DNA of 64,000 bases. It comes from Candidatus Contendibacter sp. (GTDB lineage: Bacteria > Pseudomonadota > Gammaproteobacteria > Competibacterales > Competibacteraceae). The translations under genes and the position numbers were made by a program. Location of the stretch: the NCBI GenBank assembly GCA_029624765.1, contig JARSSO010000007.1:62001-126000 (forward strand), written 5' to 3'. The notes beneath the pieces are model-generated. The model had not been told where the DNA came from and did not search any database. It saw only the letters and a list, made by a program, of their open reading frames with translations. Positions within the stretch are counted from its first letter, which is position 1. The number at the start of each line of letters is the position of its first letter. Of the stretch, positions 16,838 to 25,657 are shown piece after piece.

Positions 16838-18042
16838 GCCAGCATCCTCGCGCGGTCGGCCTCGGCGGCTTCGATGCCGCTGAGAATTTCCTGCTGCCAG
16901 AGTTGGCGCACCGCCAGCAGGATTTCCGCGTTGACGCCGTCCAGCATCATGATCGCCCGGTTGTAGGTGTCGCGGGAGCCTCGCGGCTGGTCGATTTCGT
17001 AGATGCTGAGTTGGTCGCTGGCGGATTTTTGCAATTCCTTGGTCAGCCCCATGCGGTTGCTGAGCAGCAGCTCGCCATACGCGCCATTGATCACCGCGAT
17101 GTTGTTCAAGGTCTCGGTGCCGGCGTCGACCTTGGTCAGCAGGATGTTGAGCCGCTGCACGTTGATTTCCCGCTCGTACAGGGCGCAGATCTGCTCCAGG
17201 ATGCGGAAGTACTGGACGCTGGAGGAGATGTCGTACATGTGCGGAACGATGGGCATCAGGATCAGGTTGGCGGCGGCGATGGCGTTCAGCGCCAGCATCC
17301 CCAGCGACGGCGGCGTGTCCACCACGATGACGTCGTAGCGGTCCTCGACCGTTTTCAGCGCCCGGTGCAAGCGCACCGGCGGCGGTCCCAGGGCTTCGTT
17401 CTGACGCTCCTCCGGTTGCGACAGCTTCCAGTCGGTGTATTGCAGGGCCAGCCGGGCCGGCGCCAGGTCCAGATTTTCCCAGTGCGTGCGCTTGATCGCC
17501 GCTTCGAGCCGGGCGGGGGCCTCGGTCAACGCCGGTAACAGATCGTCGCCGTCGTTCAGGTCGAGATCGGGAATGAAGCCGAACGCCCCGGTGGTGGTGG
17601 CCTGGGGGTCGGCGTCCACCAGCAACACCCGGTAACCCTCGCGCGCCAGATAGTGGGCGAAGTGCAGCGACATGGTGGTTTTCGCCACGCCGCCCTTGAG
17701 ATTGGAGAACACTACCCGCACGCAACCGGCCCCCAGGGGACGCGCGGGGCGCTTGCCGATGATTTCGCGAATGCGGTTGACTTCGTTGTAGTTGTAAATC
17801 CGCCGCTGGATCGAACCGGCTTCCACCAGCCGTGGCTCGGGCAGTTCGCCGCGCGCTTCCAGGTTGCGCAGGTGGTTGGCGGTGCAGCCGGCCAGTTGCG
17901 CCGCCCGTTCGATGCCGAACTCCGGCAGCGTCTTGATCGAATGCCGCGCGCCGAGGGCTTCCAGCAGGCGGCGCTGCATCTGACCGCCACGCTCGGCCGC
18001 GTTGCGGCACAGGGTTCGGAAATTGAATCGCATCGCTTGCAT
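16834..18042 (-). CDS. parA: ParA family ATPase, type Ia (plasmid type) with N-terminal HTH
   Basis: A 402-residue protein. Residues 1-100 carry a helix-turn-helix (RAAQLAGCTANHLRNLEARGELPEP, then IQRRIYNYNEVNRIRE), as in the autoregulatory ParA/SopA proteins of P1 and F plasmids. The deviant Walker A KGGVAKTT is at residues 116-123, followed by LLVDADPQATTT and VDTPPSLGML. Chromosomal ParA proteins lack the N-terminal domain and are near 260 residues, so this is the plasmid-type form. Start at 18042 or 18033 (MRFNF) cannot be decided. An inverted repeat 50-75 bp upstream is a candidate operator. It forms an operon with parB. Confidence 0.9.
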   Translation of the reverse strand: MQAMRFNFRTLCRNAAERGGQMQRRLLEALGARHSIKTLPEFGIERAAQLAGCTANHLRNLEARGELPEPRLVEAGSIQRRIYNYNEVNRIREIIGKRPARPLGAGCVRVVFSNLKGGVAKTTMSLHFAHYLAREGYRVLLVDADPQATTTGAFGFIPDLDLNDGDDLLPALTEAPARLEAAIKRTHWENLDLAPARLALQYTDWKLSQPEERQNEALGPPPVRLHRALKTVEDRYDVIVVDTPPSLGMLALNAIAAANLILMPIVPHMYDISSSVQYFRILEQICALYEREINVQRLNILLTKVDAGTETLNNIAVINGAYGELLLSNRMGLTKELQKSASDQLSIYEIDQPRGSRDTYNRAIMMLDGVNAEILLAVRQLWQQEILSGIEAAEADRARMLA

Positions 18043-18081
18043 CCGGCGAACTCCGACAATGAGAAGGATGGACCGTTGGTC

Positions 18082-18114
18082 ATTTTACCGCACTTGCGTG
18101 AAATTTTTACGCAC
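18082..18114 (-). promoter_or_regulatory. Candidate parAB operator/parS-like site
   Basis: Upstream of parA, TGCGT (18095-18099) and ACGCA (18109-18113) form an inverted repeat around a 9-bp AT-rich spacer. In the parA direction two related direct units can be read, GTGCGTAAAAAT and GTGCGGTAAAAT. Type Ia ParA proteins repress their own promoter through sites of this kind. Assignment is by position only. Confidence 0.45.
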
Positions 18115-18286
18115 GGCTGGAAAAATGGGAAAACCTGCTGAACCGTGGCATGGCTGGCGGATTCTTGTCAATTCGAGGATTCAGCGAAAATTCATGCGCG
18201 CTTGCCCAGGATGCGCCCCAGAGTCCACCAAGAGAGCGGACGCGACCGGCGGATGGGCCGTCGGCGGCGTCGGCGGGAGCATCGCG

Positions 18287-18688
18287 ATGAAAATGCAAGG
18301 TTCGTTGCTGGGAATGGGATTGTTGCTGATGAGCGCCGGCCTGACGCCGGCGATGGCCGACACCTTTCGGCCGGAACGGGGCGTGCGCTGCGACGATGCC
18401 GCGCAAATCTGCTACGACCGGGGTACGCCCAGCGTGGATCTGACCCGGCAATACTTCGGGCGGGACGCCGCCCGGGCGTTGCGGTGGGATTTGCGGCGGG
18501 AAGAACGCGGGCGGTATGAACACGTGTTTTACCCCGAGCGGGGCGTGCGCTGCGACCGGGCCGAGCAGGTTTGCTATAACCGGCGCGGCGAGCCGAGCTT
18601 TCGGCTGACTCGCGACTATCTCGGGTTCGGCGCCGCCCGTCGGCTGGGATGGCGGTCTGGCCCGGACTGGGGTTACTCCGGTCGGTGA
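18287..18688 (+). CDS. Exported protein with two Fels-1/YcgJ-like repeats
   Basis: A 133-residue protein with a signal peptide (MKMQGSLLGMGLLLMSAGLTPAMA, cleavage after AMA) followed by two copies of a ~45-residue unit: FRPERGVRCD--AQICYDRG-PSVDLTRQYFGRDAARAL and FYPERGVRCD--EQVCYNRRGEPSFRLTRDYLGFGAARRL. The pattern ERGVRCD-CY-LTR-Y-G-AA is that of the YcgJ/Fels-1 prophage-like family, whose members usually carry one unit. Each repeat has two Cys that may form a disulfide in the periplasm. ATG at 18287 has GGGAG seven bases upstream. Function of the family is unknown. The gene is convergent with the GH57 gene. Confidence 0.78.
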   Translation: MKMQGSLLGMGLLLMSAGLTPAMADTFRPERGVRCDDAAQICYDRGTPSVDLTRQYFGRDAARALRWDLRREERGRYEHVFYPERGVRCDRAEQVCYNRRGEPSFRLTRDYLGFGAARRLGWRSGPDWGYSGR

Positions 18689-18762
18689 CGGGCGAGGGGA
18701 AAGATCGGCGGCGGGATCGGTTTCCGGTCCACGCAGCCGGGTTCGTGGCGGCTGGCGCCTGG

Positions 18763-20133
18763 CTATTCCTCGTCCCGTGGCGCGGGCGCGGCGACCGGCG
18801 CTGGAGCCACCTCGACCGTGGTCTCGGTGGTTTCCGGCGTCACAAACTCCGCCGCCACGGGTTCCGCCGCCGCGGGTTCCGTCGCCACGGGTTCCGCCGC
18901 CACGGGTTCCGCCGCCGCGGGTTCTTCCGCCGCGACGCCCATCCAACGGGAACCCAGCAATGCCTTGGCCTCGCCCAGGTGCCAGGCGACGTTGTCCAGA
19001 TCGGCATGGGATTTGTGAACCCAGGCCTCGCCCCAGTAAAAGTTGCAACTGGTTTCGGCCCGCAGCAGGTGCCAATGCGCCTCGCTCAACACCCGCGCCA
19101 GTTCCGGATTGGGATCGTGGGCATGCGCCGCTGCTTGCGCCACGGCGTGAAATTCCCGGCTGATGTCGTGCACCCGGACCATGGTGTCGCGCTGGACCCA
19201 GGAACCCTGCCACTGGTGGAAATCCCAGCCGTGATGCGCATCGGTGTTCCACGCGCCGCGCCGCACCGTGACCCGGCCGTGCGCGCCGAACCGGTCCAGG
19301 TAGTCGCTGATGAAGGTCGGCCGCAGGGTCGAATGCCCGGCGCGGATTTCCTCCAGCGCCTCGTGATAGAAGTAGGTCCAGAAATTGGACTTGGCGGTGA
19401 CGTTGCGGAACCAGCCGCCGTTGTCGCCGTCGGTGGCGGTGGTCACCAGCGGCGGGAAATCGCACCACTTGGTCCGTTCGTGCAACTCGTGGTAGAACCA
19501 GCCGTAGTCCATGCCGGCCAGTTGGGCATCGGACAATTCGCGGTCGCGGACGATGACGACGATTTCCTCGCCGCCGTACTCGGCGATATGCGGCCGGTAG
19601 CGCAACTCCTGCCAGTGCATCGAATCCACCGGATCCACGTACTCGCAATCCACCAGGACGTAGCGGTAGCCCGCTTTTTTGAGGTGCGGGATCATCCGCA
19701 TGTCGAAGCCCATTTCCGGCGGCCAGAAGCCGTTGAACCGGGTGCGCCACAATAGATGGCGGGCGGTGGCCTGCCAGCGGACGATGTGCTCGTCCCAGTC
19801 GGCTTCGGGAATCAGCGCCAGCACCGGATGGTAGTAGCCGGTGCCGAGAATCTCGAACAACTGCTGATTTTGCAGATGCCAGAGCAGCTTGCCGCAGTCC
19901 ACGATGCCGTAGGCGCGTTCCTGGAAGCTGGGATTGGACAGCGTTTCCAGCAGCGTCCCTGACAGGGACAGATGCACGCGGGCGATATCCTGGTAGTCCC
20001 ACAGTGCCCGCGGCATGCGGTCGTAGGCGAACAGGATTTCCTTGGCTTCCCACTCGTTGGTTTCGAGCAGATGATCCAGATTGCTGGGAGGCTGGTGCAT
20101 GTTCAGCACCAGCGCATGGTGAATCTCTCGCAT
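18763..20133 (-). CDS. Glycoside hydrolase family 57 protein
   Basis: A 456-residue protein with a GH57 N-terminal catalytic barrel: ALVLNMHQPPSNL (conserved His in HQP), GILGTGYYHPVLALIP-type strand, FNGFWPPEMGFD (catalytic Glu region) and TTATDGDNGGWF (catalytic Asp region). GH57 includes alpha-amylases, 4-alpha-glucanotransferases and branching enzymes; the exact activity is not decided. After residue ~405 the tail is a low-complexity run of EPVAA/EPVAT/EPAAA pentapeptides (DNA 18840-18935), probably an unstructured linker. It follows leuB on the same strand with an 81-bp gap. Confidence 0.85.
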   Translation of the reverse strand: MREIHHALVLNMHQPPSNLDHLLETNEWEAKEILFAYDRMPRALWDYQDIARVHLSLSGTLLETLSNPSFQERAYGIVDCGKLLWHLQNQQLFEILGTGYYHPVLALIPEADWDEHIVRWQATARHLLWRTRFNGFWPPEMGFDMRMIPHLKKAGYRYVLVDCEYVDPVDSMHWQELRYRPHIAEYGGEEIVVIVRDRELSDAQLAGMDYGWFYHELHERTKWCDFPPLVTTATDGDNGGWFRNVTAKSNFWTYFYHEALEEIRAGHSTLRPTFISDYLDRFGAHGRVTVRRGAWNTDAHHGWDFHQWQGSWVQRDTMVRVHDISREFHAVAQAAAHAHDPNPELARVLSEAHWHLLRAETSCNFYWGEAWVHKSHADLDNVAWHLGEAKALLGSRWMGVAAEEPAAAEPVAAEPVATEPAAAEPVAAEFVTPETTETTVEVAPAPVAAPAPRDEE

Positions 20134-20214
20134 CGCGCGTCTCCTCGATGATCGTTGATGGGCGATGACCCAAACCCTGGCGAAAGGGGGCCAGTGGGTG
20201 GGTCGGGGGGAGGG

Positions 20215-21273
20215 TCACAGTCGCCGAATGATCTCGTCCGCCATCTGGGTGGTGGTCAATTTCCCGCCGAGATCGGCGGTGCGCGCTCCGGCGGCGATGG
20301 TGGCGTCCACCGCCTGTTCGATGGCGGCAGCCTCCGTTTCCAGCCCCAGCGAGTGACGCAGCAACATGGCGGTGGACAAAATCATGCCGATGGGATTGGC
20401 GATGCCCTTGCCGGCGATGTCGGGGGCCGAGCCGTGAATCGGTTCGTATAATCCACATCGGCCTTCCCCGAGACTGGCCGACGGCAGCATCCCCATCGAG
20501 CCCGCCAACACCGAAGCCTCGTCGGTGAGAATGTCGCCGAACATGTTCTCGGTGACGACGACATCCATCCAGGCGGGGCCGGTGATCAGGCGCATGGCGG
20601 CGGTATCCACCAGGACATGCTCCAGCGCCACGTCGGGATTGGCCTTGCCGACCCGCACCGCGATCTGCCGCCACAACCGGGAGGATTCGAGCACGTTGGC
20701 CTTGTCCACCGAGGTGACCTTGTTCTTGCGGCCCCTGGCCAGCTTGAATGCCAGCTCCATCACGCGGCGGATTTCATAATCGTAATATTCCAGGGTATCG
20801 ACGGCGCGCTCGCGGCCGTCCTTGACATCGCGTCCCTTCGGCCAGCCGAAATACAGGCCGCCGGTCAACTCGCGAATGACGAGAATATCCACGCCCTGAA
20901 GTTTTTCCGGCTTGAGCGGCGAGGAGTCGATCATCGCTGGGTGAACCTTGACCGGGCGCAGGTTGGCGAACACGCCCAGACCCTTGCGCAAGGCCAGCAG
21001 TCCGCGCTCGGGACGATCCCTGGCGTTCGGGTCGTCCCACTTCGGTCCGCCCACCGCGCCCAGCAGCACCGCATCCGCCGCCTGGCAATCCGCCAGGGTT
21101 TCGTCGGTCAGCGACGAACCGAACCGGTCGATGGAGCAGCCGCCCATCAGGCGTTCCTGGTAGGTCCATTGGTGATCGTATTGCCTGGCGATGGCGTCCA
21201 GCACGCGAACGGCCTCGCCGACCACTTCCGGGCCGATGCCGTCGCCGGGGAGTAAAACGATGGTTGCTTTCAT
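20215..21273 (-). CDS. leuB: 3-isopropylmalate dehydrogenase
   Basis: A 352-residue Leu[25 protein letters not shown] at the start, [46 protein letters not shown], and metal/NAD-binding [29 protein letters not shown] then [18 protein letters not shown]. It oxidises and decarboxylates 3-isopropylmalate to 2-oxoisocaproate in leucine synthesis (and acts on 3-methylmalate in the citramalate isoleucine route). ATG at 21273 is the family start; the frame remains open to 21309. It is the fifth gene of the leuC-leuD-cimA-unknown-leuB series. Confidence 0.95.
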   Translation of the reverse strand: MKATIVLLPGDGIGPEVVGEAVRVLDAIARQYDHQWTYQERLMGGCSIDRFGSSLTDETLADCQAADAVLLGAVGGPKWDDPNARDRPERGLLALRKGLGVFANLRPVKVHPAMIDSSPLKPEKLQGVDILVIRELTGGLYFGWPKGRDVKDGRERAVDTLEYYDYEIRRVMELAFKLARGRKNKVTSVDKANVLESSRLWRQIAVRVGKANPDVALEHVLVDTAAMRLITGPAWMDVVVTENMFGDILTDEASVLAGSMGMLPSASLGEGRCGLYEPIHGSAPDIAGKGIANPIGMILSTAMLLRHSLGLETEAAAIEQAVDATIAAGARTADLGGKLTTTQMADEIIRRL

Positions 21274-21376
21274 GAGGATTCCGTGAAGAGTTCTCTGCTT
21301 TTCAGGCACACTTCCATGAAAGAGCAGAGGGAGGTTTTTAAGGTGATTCCACTAAAAATTCAGGAGTGCTCTAGAT

Positions 21377-21796
21377 CTAACGACGATTGGAACAGGTTCC
21401 ACGTCCCCATTGACCGTCAAGATTCACGGAAATCTGCCCACCGGGCCGGGGTTGAAAAAATCTCGACAAATTGATCAACGTGACATTCGCCATGCCACTA
21501 ACGTTTCCGCGATAAATCCGCTGACCTTGATCATTCTTGCGATCAAAGCGTAACCGGGAGGATCGAGAGATACCCGCGCCAGTCCGCGCGTTGCGGAATT
21601 CCACTTTTTGTTCAAAACCTGTATTGGGACTCCAGGGCACGGAAAAAGAGATGTTGTCGCCGTGCGCGCGATCAATGGTTCCTCGACACAGGATATCCGC
21701 CGCGAAGACTTTGGAAGGAACCGTCATCGCCAAAACACTAAGCCCAATAATCGCGGGGCTGGTGGCAATCCGCCTCAAAACACTTCTCCGCTGCAT
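21377..21796 (-). CDS. Exported hypothetical protein inside the leu cluster
   Basis: A 139-residue protein with an N-terminal signal (MQRRSVLRRIATSPAIIGLSVLAMTVPSKVFA, cleavage before ADILCRG). The mature part is small, beta-rich and basic, with two Cys (LCRG and the C-terminal GTCSNRR) that could form a disulfide. I do not recognise it. It sits between cimA and leuB on the same strand, 62 bp after cimA and 103 bp before leuB, although nothing links an exported protein to leucine synthesis. An insertion into the operon is the simplest reading. Confidence 0.65.
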   Translation of the reverse strand: MQRRSVLRRIATSPAIIGLSVLAMTVPSKVFAADILCRGTIDRAHGDNISFSVPWSPNTGFEQKVEFRNARTGAGISRSSRLRFDRKNDQGQRIYRGNVSGMANVTLINLSRFFQPRPGGQISVNLDGQWGRGTCSNRR

Positions 21797-21858
21797 TTGA
21801 ACGTCTCCCGGTATAAGAAGAATGAGGGATCGAACGGTCTACCAAAAGTAGACACCCA

Positions 21859-23418
21859 TCAATGCGCCACCGACAGCCCGTATTCCACCGCATCGACCAG
21901 CGCCTGCCAGGACGCCTCGATGATGTTGGCGCTGGCGCCGACGGTGCTCCATAGCCGGGTGGTGTTGCGGGTGTCGATCAACACGCGGGTGATGGCTTCG
22001 GTCCCGTCCTGGCCGTCCAGAATGCGGACCTTGTAATCCGCCAGATGGAAGGTGGCGATTTCCGGATAGTGCCCCAGCAGCGCCTTGCGCAGGGCGATGT
22101 CGAGGGCGTTGACGGGACCGTTGCCCTCGGCGGCGGTGTGCAGCACCTCGTCGCCCACCTTCACCTTGACCATGGCCTCGGCGAAGATGCCCCGGCCCTG
22201 GCGATGCTCGACGTTGACCAGAAAATCGACTAGCTCGAAGGGTGGCTTGTAACCCGGTTGCTGGCGCTTGAGCATCATGGCGACGGAGGCTTCGGCGGCC
22301 TCGAAGGAAAAGCCGCGCGCTTCCAGTTCCTTCACGTCGTTGAGCACGCCGACCACGTCGGTTGCGTTGCCGACTTCCACACCGTGCTCCTCGGCCTTGC
22401 TGAGGATATTGGCTCGGCCCGACAGCGCGGAGACCACCACCCGCATCTTGTTGCCCACCCGCTCCGGTGCGACGTGCTGGTACGACTGCTCCGAGCGGCG
22501 CATGGCCGCTACATGCACGCCGCCCTTGTGGGCGAACGCGCTTTTACCAACGTAAGGCAGGTGGTCGTTGGGGGTGACGTTGGCGACTTCGTCGACCACG
22601 TGCGATAGCTCGTACAGCTTGTGCAAGCGGCCTTCCGGCAGGCACCGGCGACCCATCTTAAGTTCCAGATTAGCCATGATGGAGCACAGATTGGCGTTGC
22701 CGCAGCGCTCGCCCACGCCGTTGATGGTGCCCTGGACCTGAACGGCGCCCTCGCGCACCGCCAGCAGCGCGTTGACGACGGCGCATTCGCCGTCGTTGTG
22801 GGTGTGGATGCCGAACGGGTGCTGAATGGACGCCTTCATCTCGCGGATGATTTTTTCCACTTCCCAGGGCATCGTGCCGCCGTTGGTGTCGCAGAGCACG
22901 ACGGTTTCGGCCCCGCCGCGAATGGCGGCCTTGAGGGTTTCGAGCGCGTAGAGTGGATCGGCCTTGTAGCCGTCGAAAAAATGCTCAGCGTCGTAGATGA
23001 CCCGGCGACCCGCCGCGCGCAGGTAGCCCACCGACTGCTCGATGATCCGCAGGTTGTCGTCCAGTGTAGTCAGCAGTACGTCGGTGACGTGCAGGGTCCA
23101 GGTCTTGCCGAAAATGGTGCAGACCGGCGCTTGCGAATCGAGCAGCGCCTGGATGTTGGCATCGTCCTCCGGCCCGCCCTTGACCCGGCAGGTGGAGCCG
23201 AAGGCGGCGATCAGCGCGGTTTGCCACTCCAGGTCGCGGGCGCGCTCGAAGAATTCGGCATCCTTGGGGTTGGAACCGGGCCAGCCGCCTTCGATGAAGG
23301 CCACGCCCAGATCGTCCAGCCGCCGGGCCACGCGGATCTTGTCGTGACCCGACAGGGTGAATCCTTCGCTCTGGGTCCCGTCGCGCAGGGTGGTGTCGTA
23401 AATCTGAATGAATGACAT
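21859..23418 (-). CDS. cimA: Citramalate synthase
   Basis: A 519-residue enzyme of the LeuA/CimA family: IQIYDTTLRDGTQSEGFTLSGHDKIRVARRLDDLGVAFIEGGWPGSNPKD is the CimA-type N-terminus, with HTHNDGECAVVNALLAVREGAVQVQGTINGVGERCGNANL as the metal-binding barrel end and a C-terminal regulatory domain (LVDFLVNVEHRQGRG...VGASANIIEASWQALVDAVEYGL). The GWPGSNPKD segment and length separate it from LeuA. It condenses pyruvate and acetyl-CoA to citramalate, giving 2-oxobutyrate for isoleucine via LeuCD and LeuB without threonine. ATG at 23418 is four bases after the leuD stop; the upstream TTG at 23439 is less likely. Confidence 0.9.
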   Translation of the reverse strand: MSFIQIYDTTLRDGTQSEGFTLSGHDKIRVARRLDDLGVAFIEGGWPGSNPKDAEFFERARDLEWQTALIAAFGSTCRVKGGPEDDANIQALLDSQAPVCTIFGKTWTLHVTDVLLTTLDDNLRIIEQSVGYLRAAGRRVIYDAEHFFDGYKADPLYALETLKAAIRGGAETVVLCDTNGGTMPWEVEKIIREMKASIQHPFGIHTHNDGECAVVNALLAVREGAVQVQGTINGVGERCGNANLCSIMANLELKMGRRCLPEGRLHKLYELSHVVDEVANVTPNDHLPYVGKSAFAHKGGVHVAAMRRSEQSYQHVAPERVGNKMRVVVSALSGRANILSKAEEHGVEVGNATDVVGVLNDVKELEARGFSFEAAEASVAMMLKRQQPGYKPPFELVDFLVNVEHRQGRGIFAEAMVKVKVGDEVLHTAAEGNGPVNALDIALRKALLGHYPEIATFHLADYKVRILDGQDGTEAITRVLIDTRNTTRLWSTVGASANIIEASWQALVDAVEYGLSVAH

Positions 23419-23422
23419 GGTC

Positions 23423-24004
23423 TTATCTTCGCGCTTCAAACGCCGCGATCTCTTTTTCGAAGCTCAGGATATAACCCAGTTCGTCCACGCCATTGAGCAG
23501 GCAGGTCTTGTTGAATGGGTCGATGGGGAACGTGACCGAACCGCCCGGGAAGGACAGAGTCTGGACGGCCAGGTCGATGGTCAATTCGGCGTTGGGGTGT
23601 TCCGCGACCAGCGCCAACAGCTTCCGATGGGTTGGCTCGTCCACGACGATGGGCAGCAGACCGTTCTTGAGCGCGTTGTTGCGGAAGATGTCGGCGAACG
23701 AGGTGCTGATCACGGCCCGGAACCCGAACCCGGTCAGCGCCCAGGGAGCGTGCTCGCGGGACGAGCCGCAGCCGAAATTGTCGCCCGCCAGCAGGATCTG
23801 GCAACCCGCCACCTGGGGTTGGTTGAGCACGAAATCGGTCTTGGGCGAACCGTCGGCGTGGTAGCGCCAGTCGGCGAACAGATTGTCGCCCATGCCTGTC
23901 TTGTCGGTCGCCTTCAGGAATCGGGCGGGGATGATCTGGTCAGTGTCGATGTCGTTGACTGGCAACGCGACGACGCGAGAAGTGAGGGAAGTGAATTGAG
24001 CCAT
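23423..24004 (-). CDS. leuD: 3-isopropylmalate dehydratase small subunit
   Basis: A 193-residue Leu[22 protein letters not shown] at the start, [49 protein letters not shown] as the swivelling-domain core, and [19 protein letters not shown] near the end. With LeuC it isomerises 2- to 3-isopropylmalate and, in the CimA route, citramalate to 3-methylmalate. ATG at 24004 is one base after the leuC stop, so the subunits are co-translated. Confidence 0.95.
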   Translation of the reverse strand: MAQFTSLTSRVVALPVNDIDTDQIIPARFLKATDKTGMGDNLFADWRYHADGSPKTDFVLNQPQVAGCQILLAGDNFGCGSSREHAPWALTGFGFRAVISTSFADIFRNNALKNGLLPIVVDEPTHRKLLALVAEHPNAELTIDLAVQTLSFPGGSVTFPIDPFNKTCLLNGVDELGYILSFEKEIAAFEARR

Positions 24005-24005
24005 C

Positions 24006-25415
24006 TTACCGACCTCCGGTCACGGCGCGCGGATCGGCCACGGCGCCGGCCAGCGCGCTGGCGGCGGCGGTCAGCGGCGATGCCAGGAAGGTGCGTCCAC
24101 CCTGGCCCTGGCGGCCTTCGAAATTGCGGTTGCTGGTGCTGACGGCGTACTGGCCGGGTTGAAGCTGATCGCCGTTCATGGCGATGCACATGCTGCAACC
24201 GGGTTCGCGCCATTCCGCGCCCGCCGCCTTGAAGACGCGATCCAGCCCCTCGGCTTCCGCCTGTTTCTTGATCGCCTGCGAGCCGGGGACCACCATGACG
24301 CGCACGCCGGGGGCGACCTTGCGGCCATCGAGCAGCGAGGCGGCCTCACGCAGGTCCGAGATACGCGAATTGGTGCAACTGCCGATGAAGACCACGTCCA
24401 CCTTCTGGCCCAGCAGGGCTTGACCGGGCTGGAGACCCATGTAGCGCAGCGCCTTGTCGAGCGCGGATTTCTGATTGGCGTCGCCCAGACGGGCGGGGTC
24501 GGGCACCCGCCCGCCGATGGCCATGCCCATGCCGGGATTGGTGCCGTAGGTGATCATCGGTTCGAGCGCGGCGGCGTCCAGGGTGATTGAATGATCGTAA
24601 GTGGCGCCTTCGTCGCTGGCGAAGGTTCGCCACTGGGCGACGGCCCGGTCCCATTCCGCGCTCCGGGGAGCGTGTTCGCGACCCTTGAGATAATCGAAAG
24701 TGATGTCGTCGGGCGCGATCAGGCCGGCCCGCGCGCCGCCTTCGATGGACATGTTGCAGACGGTCATCCGCTGTTCCATCGTCAGCCCGCGGATGGCGGA
24801 GCCGGTGTATTCGAAGACGTACCCGGTCCCGCCGCCCACGCCAATTTTGGCGATCAGCGCCAGGATGATGTCCTTGGCGGACACGCCGGCGGGGAGCATC
24901 CCATCGACGCGGACCTCGCAGGTCCTGGGCTTGTTCTGCAACAAGCATTGCGTGGCAAGGACATGCTCGACCTCGCTGGTGCCGATCCCGAAGGCCAGCG
25001 CGCCAAACGCGCCATGGGTGGCGGTGTGGCTGTCGCCGCAGACGATGGTCATGCCAGGCTGGGTCAGACCCAGCTCGGGGCCGATGACGTGGACGATGCC
25101 GCGATTCGGGCTGGTCATGCCGTGCAGGACGATGCCGAACTCGGTGGCGTTGACCTCCATCTGCCGGATTTGCGCGGCGGCCAGGCGGTCGGCGATCGGC
25201 ACGTCGAGCGGCGTGGTCGGGATCGAGTGGTCCATCGTGGCGACGGTGCGCTCGGGGCGACGGACTTTCAGGCCGCGCTGACGCAGGCCGGTAAAGGCCT
25301 GGGGCGAGGTCACCTCGTGGACGAGATGCAGATCGATATACAGGATGGCTGGGGAATCGGGCTGTTCGGCAACGACGTGCGATTCCCAGATTTTTTCGAA
25401 GAGCGTTTTGGGCAT
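24006..25415 (-). CDS. leuC: 3-isopropylmalate dehydratase large subunit
   Basis: A 469-residue LeuC beginning [15 protein letters not shown], with [48 protein letters not shown] and the 4Fe-4S ligands Cys in FIGSCTNSR and in GCSMCIAMN. It carries the aconitase-type cluster for 2-isopropylmalate isomerisation. The start at 25415 is fixed by family similarity; the same frame is open far upstream only as a shadow of the histidine-kinase gene. It heads the leuC-leuD-cimA-leuB series, and the ~240 bp before it should hold the promoter. Confidence 0.95.
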   Translation of the reverse strand: MPKTLFEKIWESHVVAEQPDSPAILYIDLHLVHEVTSPQAFTGLRQRGLKVRRPERTVATMDHSIPTTPLDVPIADRLAAAQIRQMEVNATEFGIVLHGMTSPNRGIVHVIGPELGLTQPGMTIVCGDSHTATHGAFGALAFGIGTSEVEHVLATQCLLQNKPRTCEVRVDGMLPAGVSAKDIILALIAKIGVGGGTGYVFEYTGSAIRGLTMEQRMTVCNMSIEGGARAGLIAPDDITFDYLKGREHAPRSAEWDRAVAQWRTFASDEGATYDHSITLDAAALEPMITYGTNPGMGMAIGGRVPDPARLGDANQKSALDKALRYMGLQPGQALLGQKVDVVFIGSCTNSRISDLREAASLLDGRKVAPGVRVMVVPGSQAIKKQAEAEGLDRVFKAAGAEWREPGCSMCIAMNGDQLQPGQYAVSTSNRNFEGRQGQGGRTFLASPLTAAASALAGAVADPRAVTGGR

Positions 25416-25657
25416 GACGGATCGGCGATGATCGAATGAATGTTGAATTCCAACAGCGTGTTGGGAGTTTCGGCAATGAAGTCGATGGCTTTTGGGGCGG
25501 CGTCCGGCGGGGCGGCACCCATGGAAGCGCAAGCGTGAATTTTCCCATAATTTCATAAAAAAAACAGGAAATTCAACCGCGTCGGATGAAGGCGCGAAGG
25601 GCGGTCCCGATACCGGCGGCGAACACCGGTCCGGGTTGGGGCCAAAACGCCGCCGGT

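Noticed and set aside
16838..18010. Extension of parB into a 681-residue protein
   Set aside because: The extension overlaps parA in another frame on the same strand and has low-complexity R/P/G/A composition; ParB similarity starts at 16837.
25416..25522. Short frame ([22 protein letters not shown]) as a leu leader peptide
   Set aside because: It has few leucines, no terminator/antiterminator follows, and it runs into leuC out of frame.
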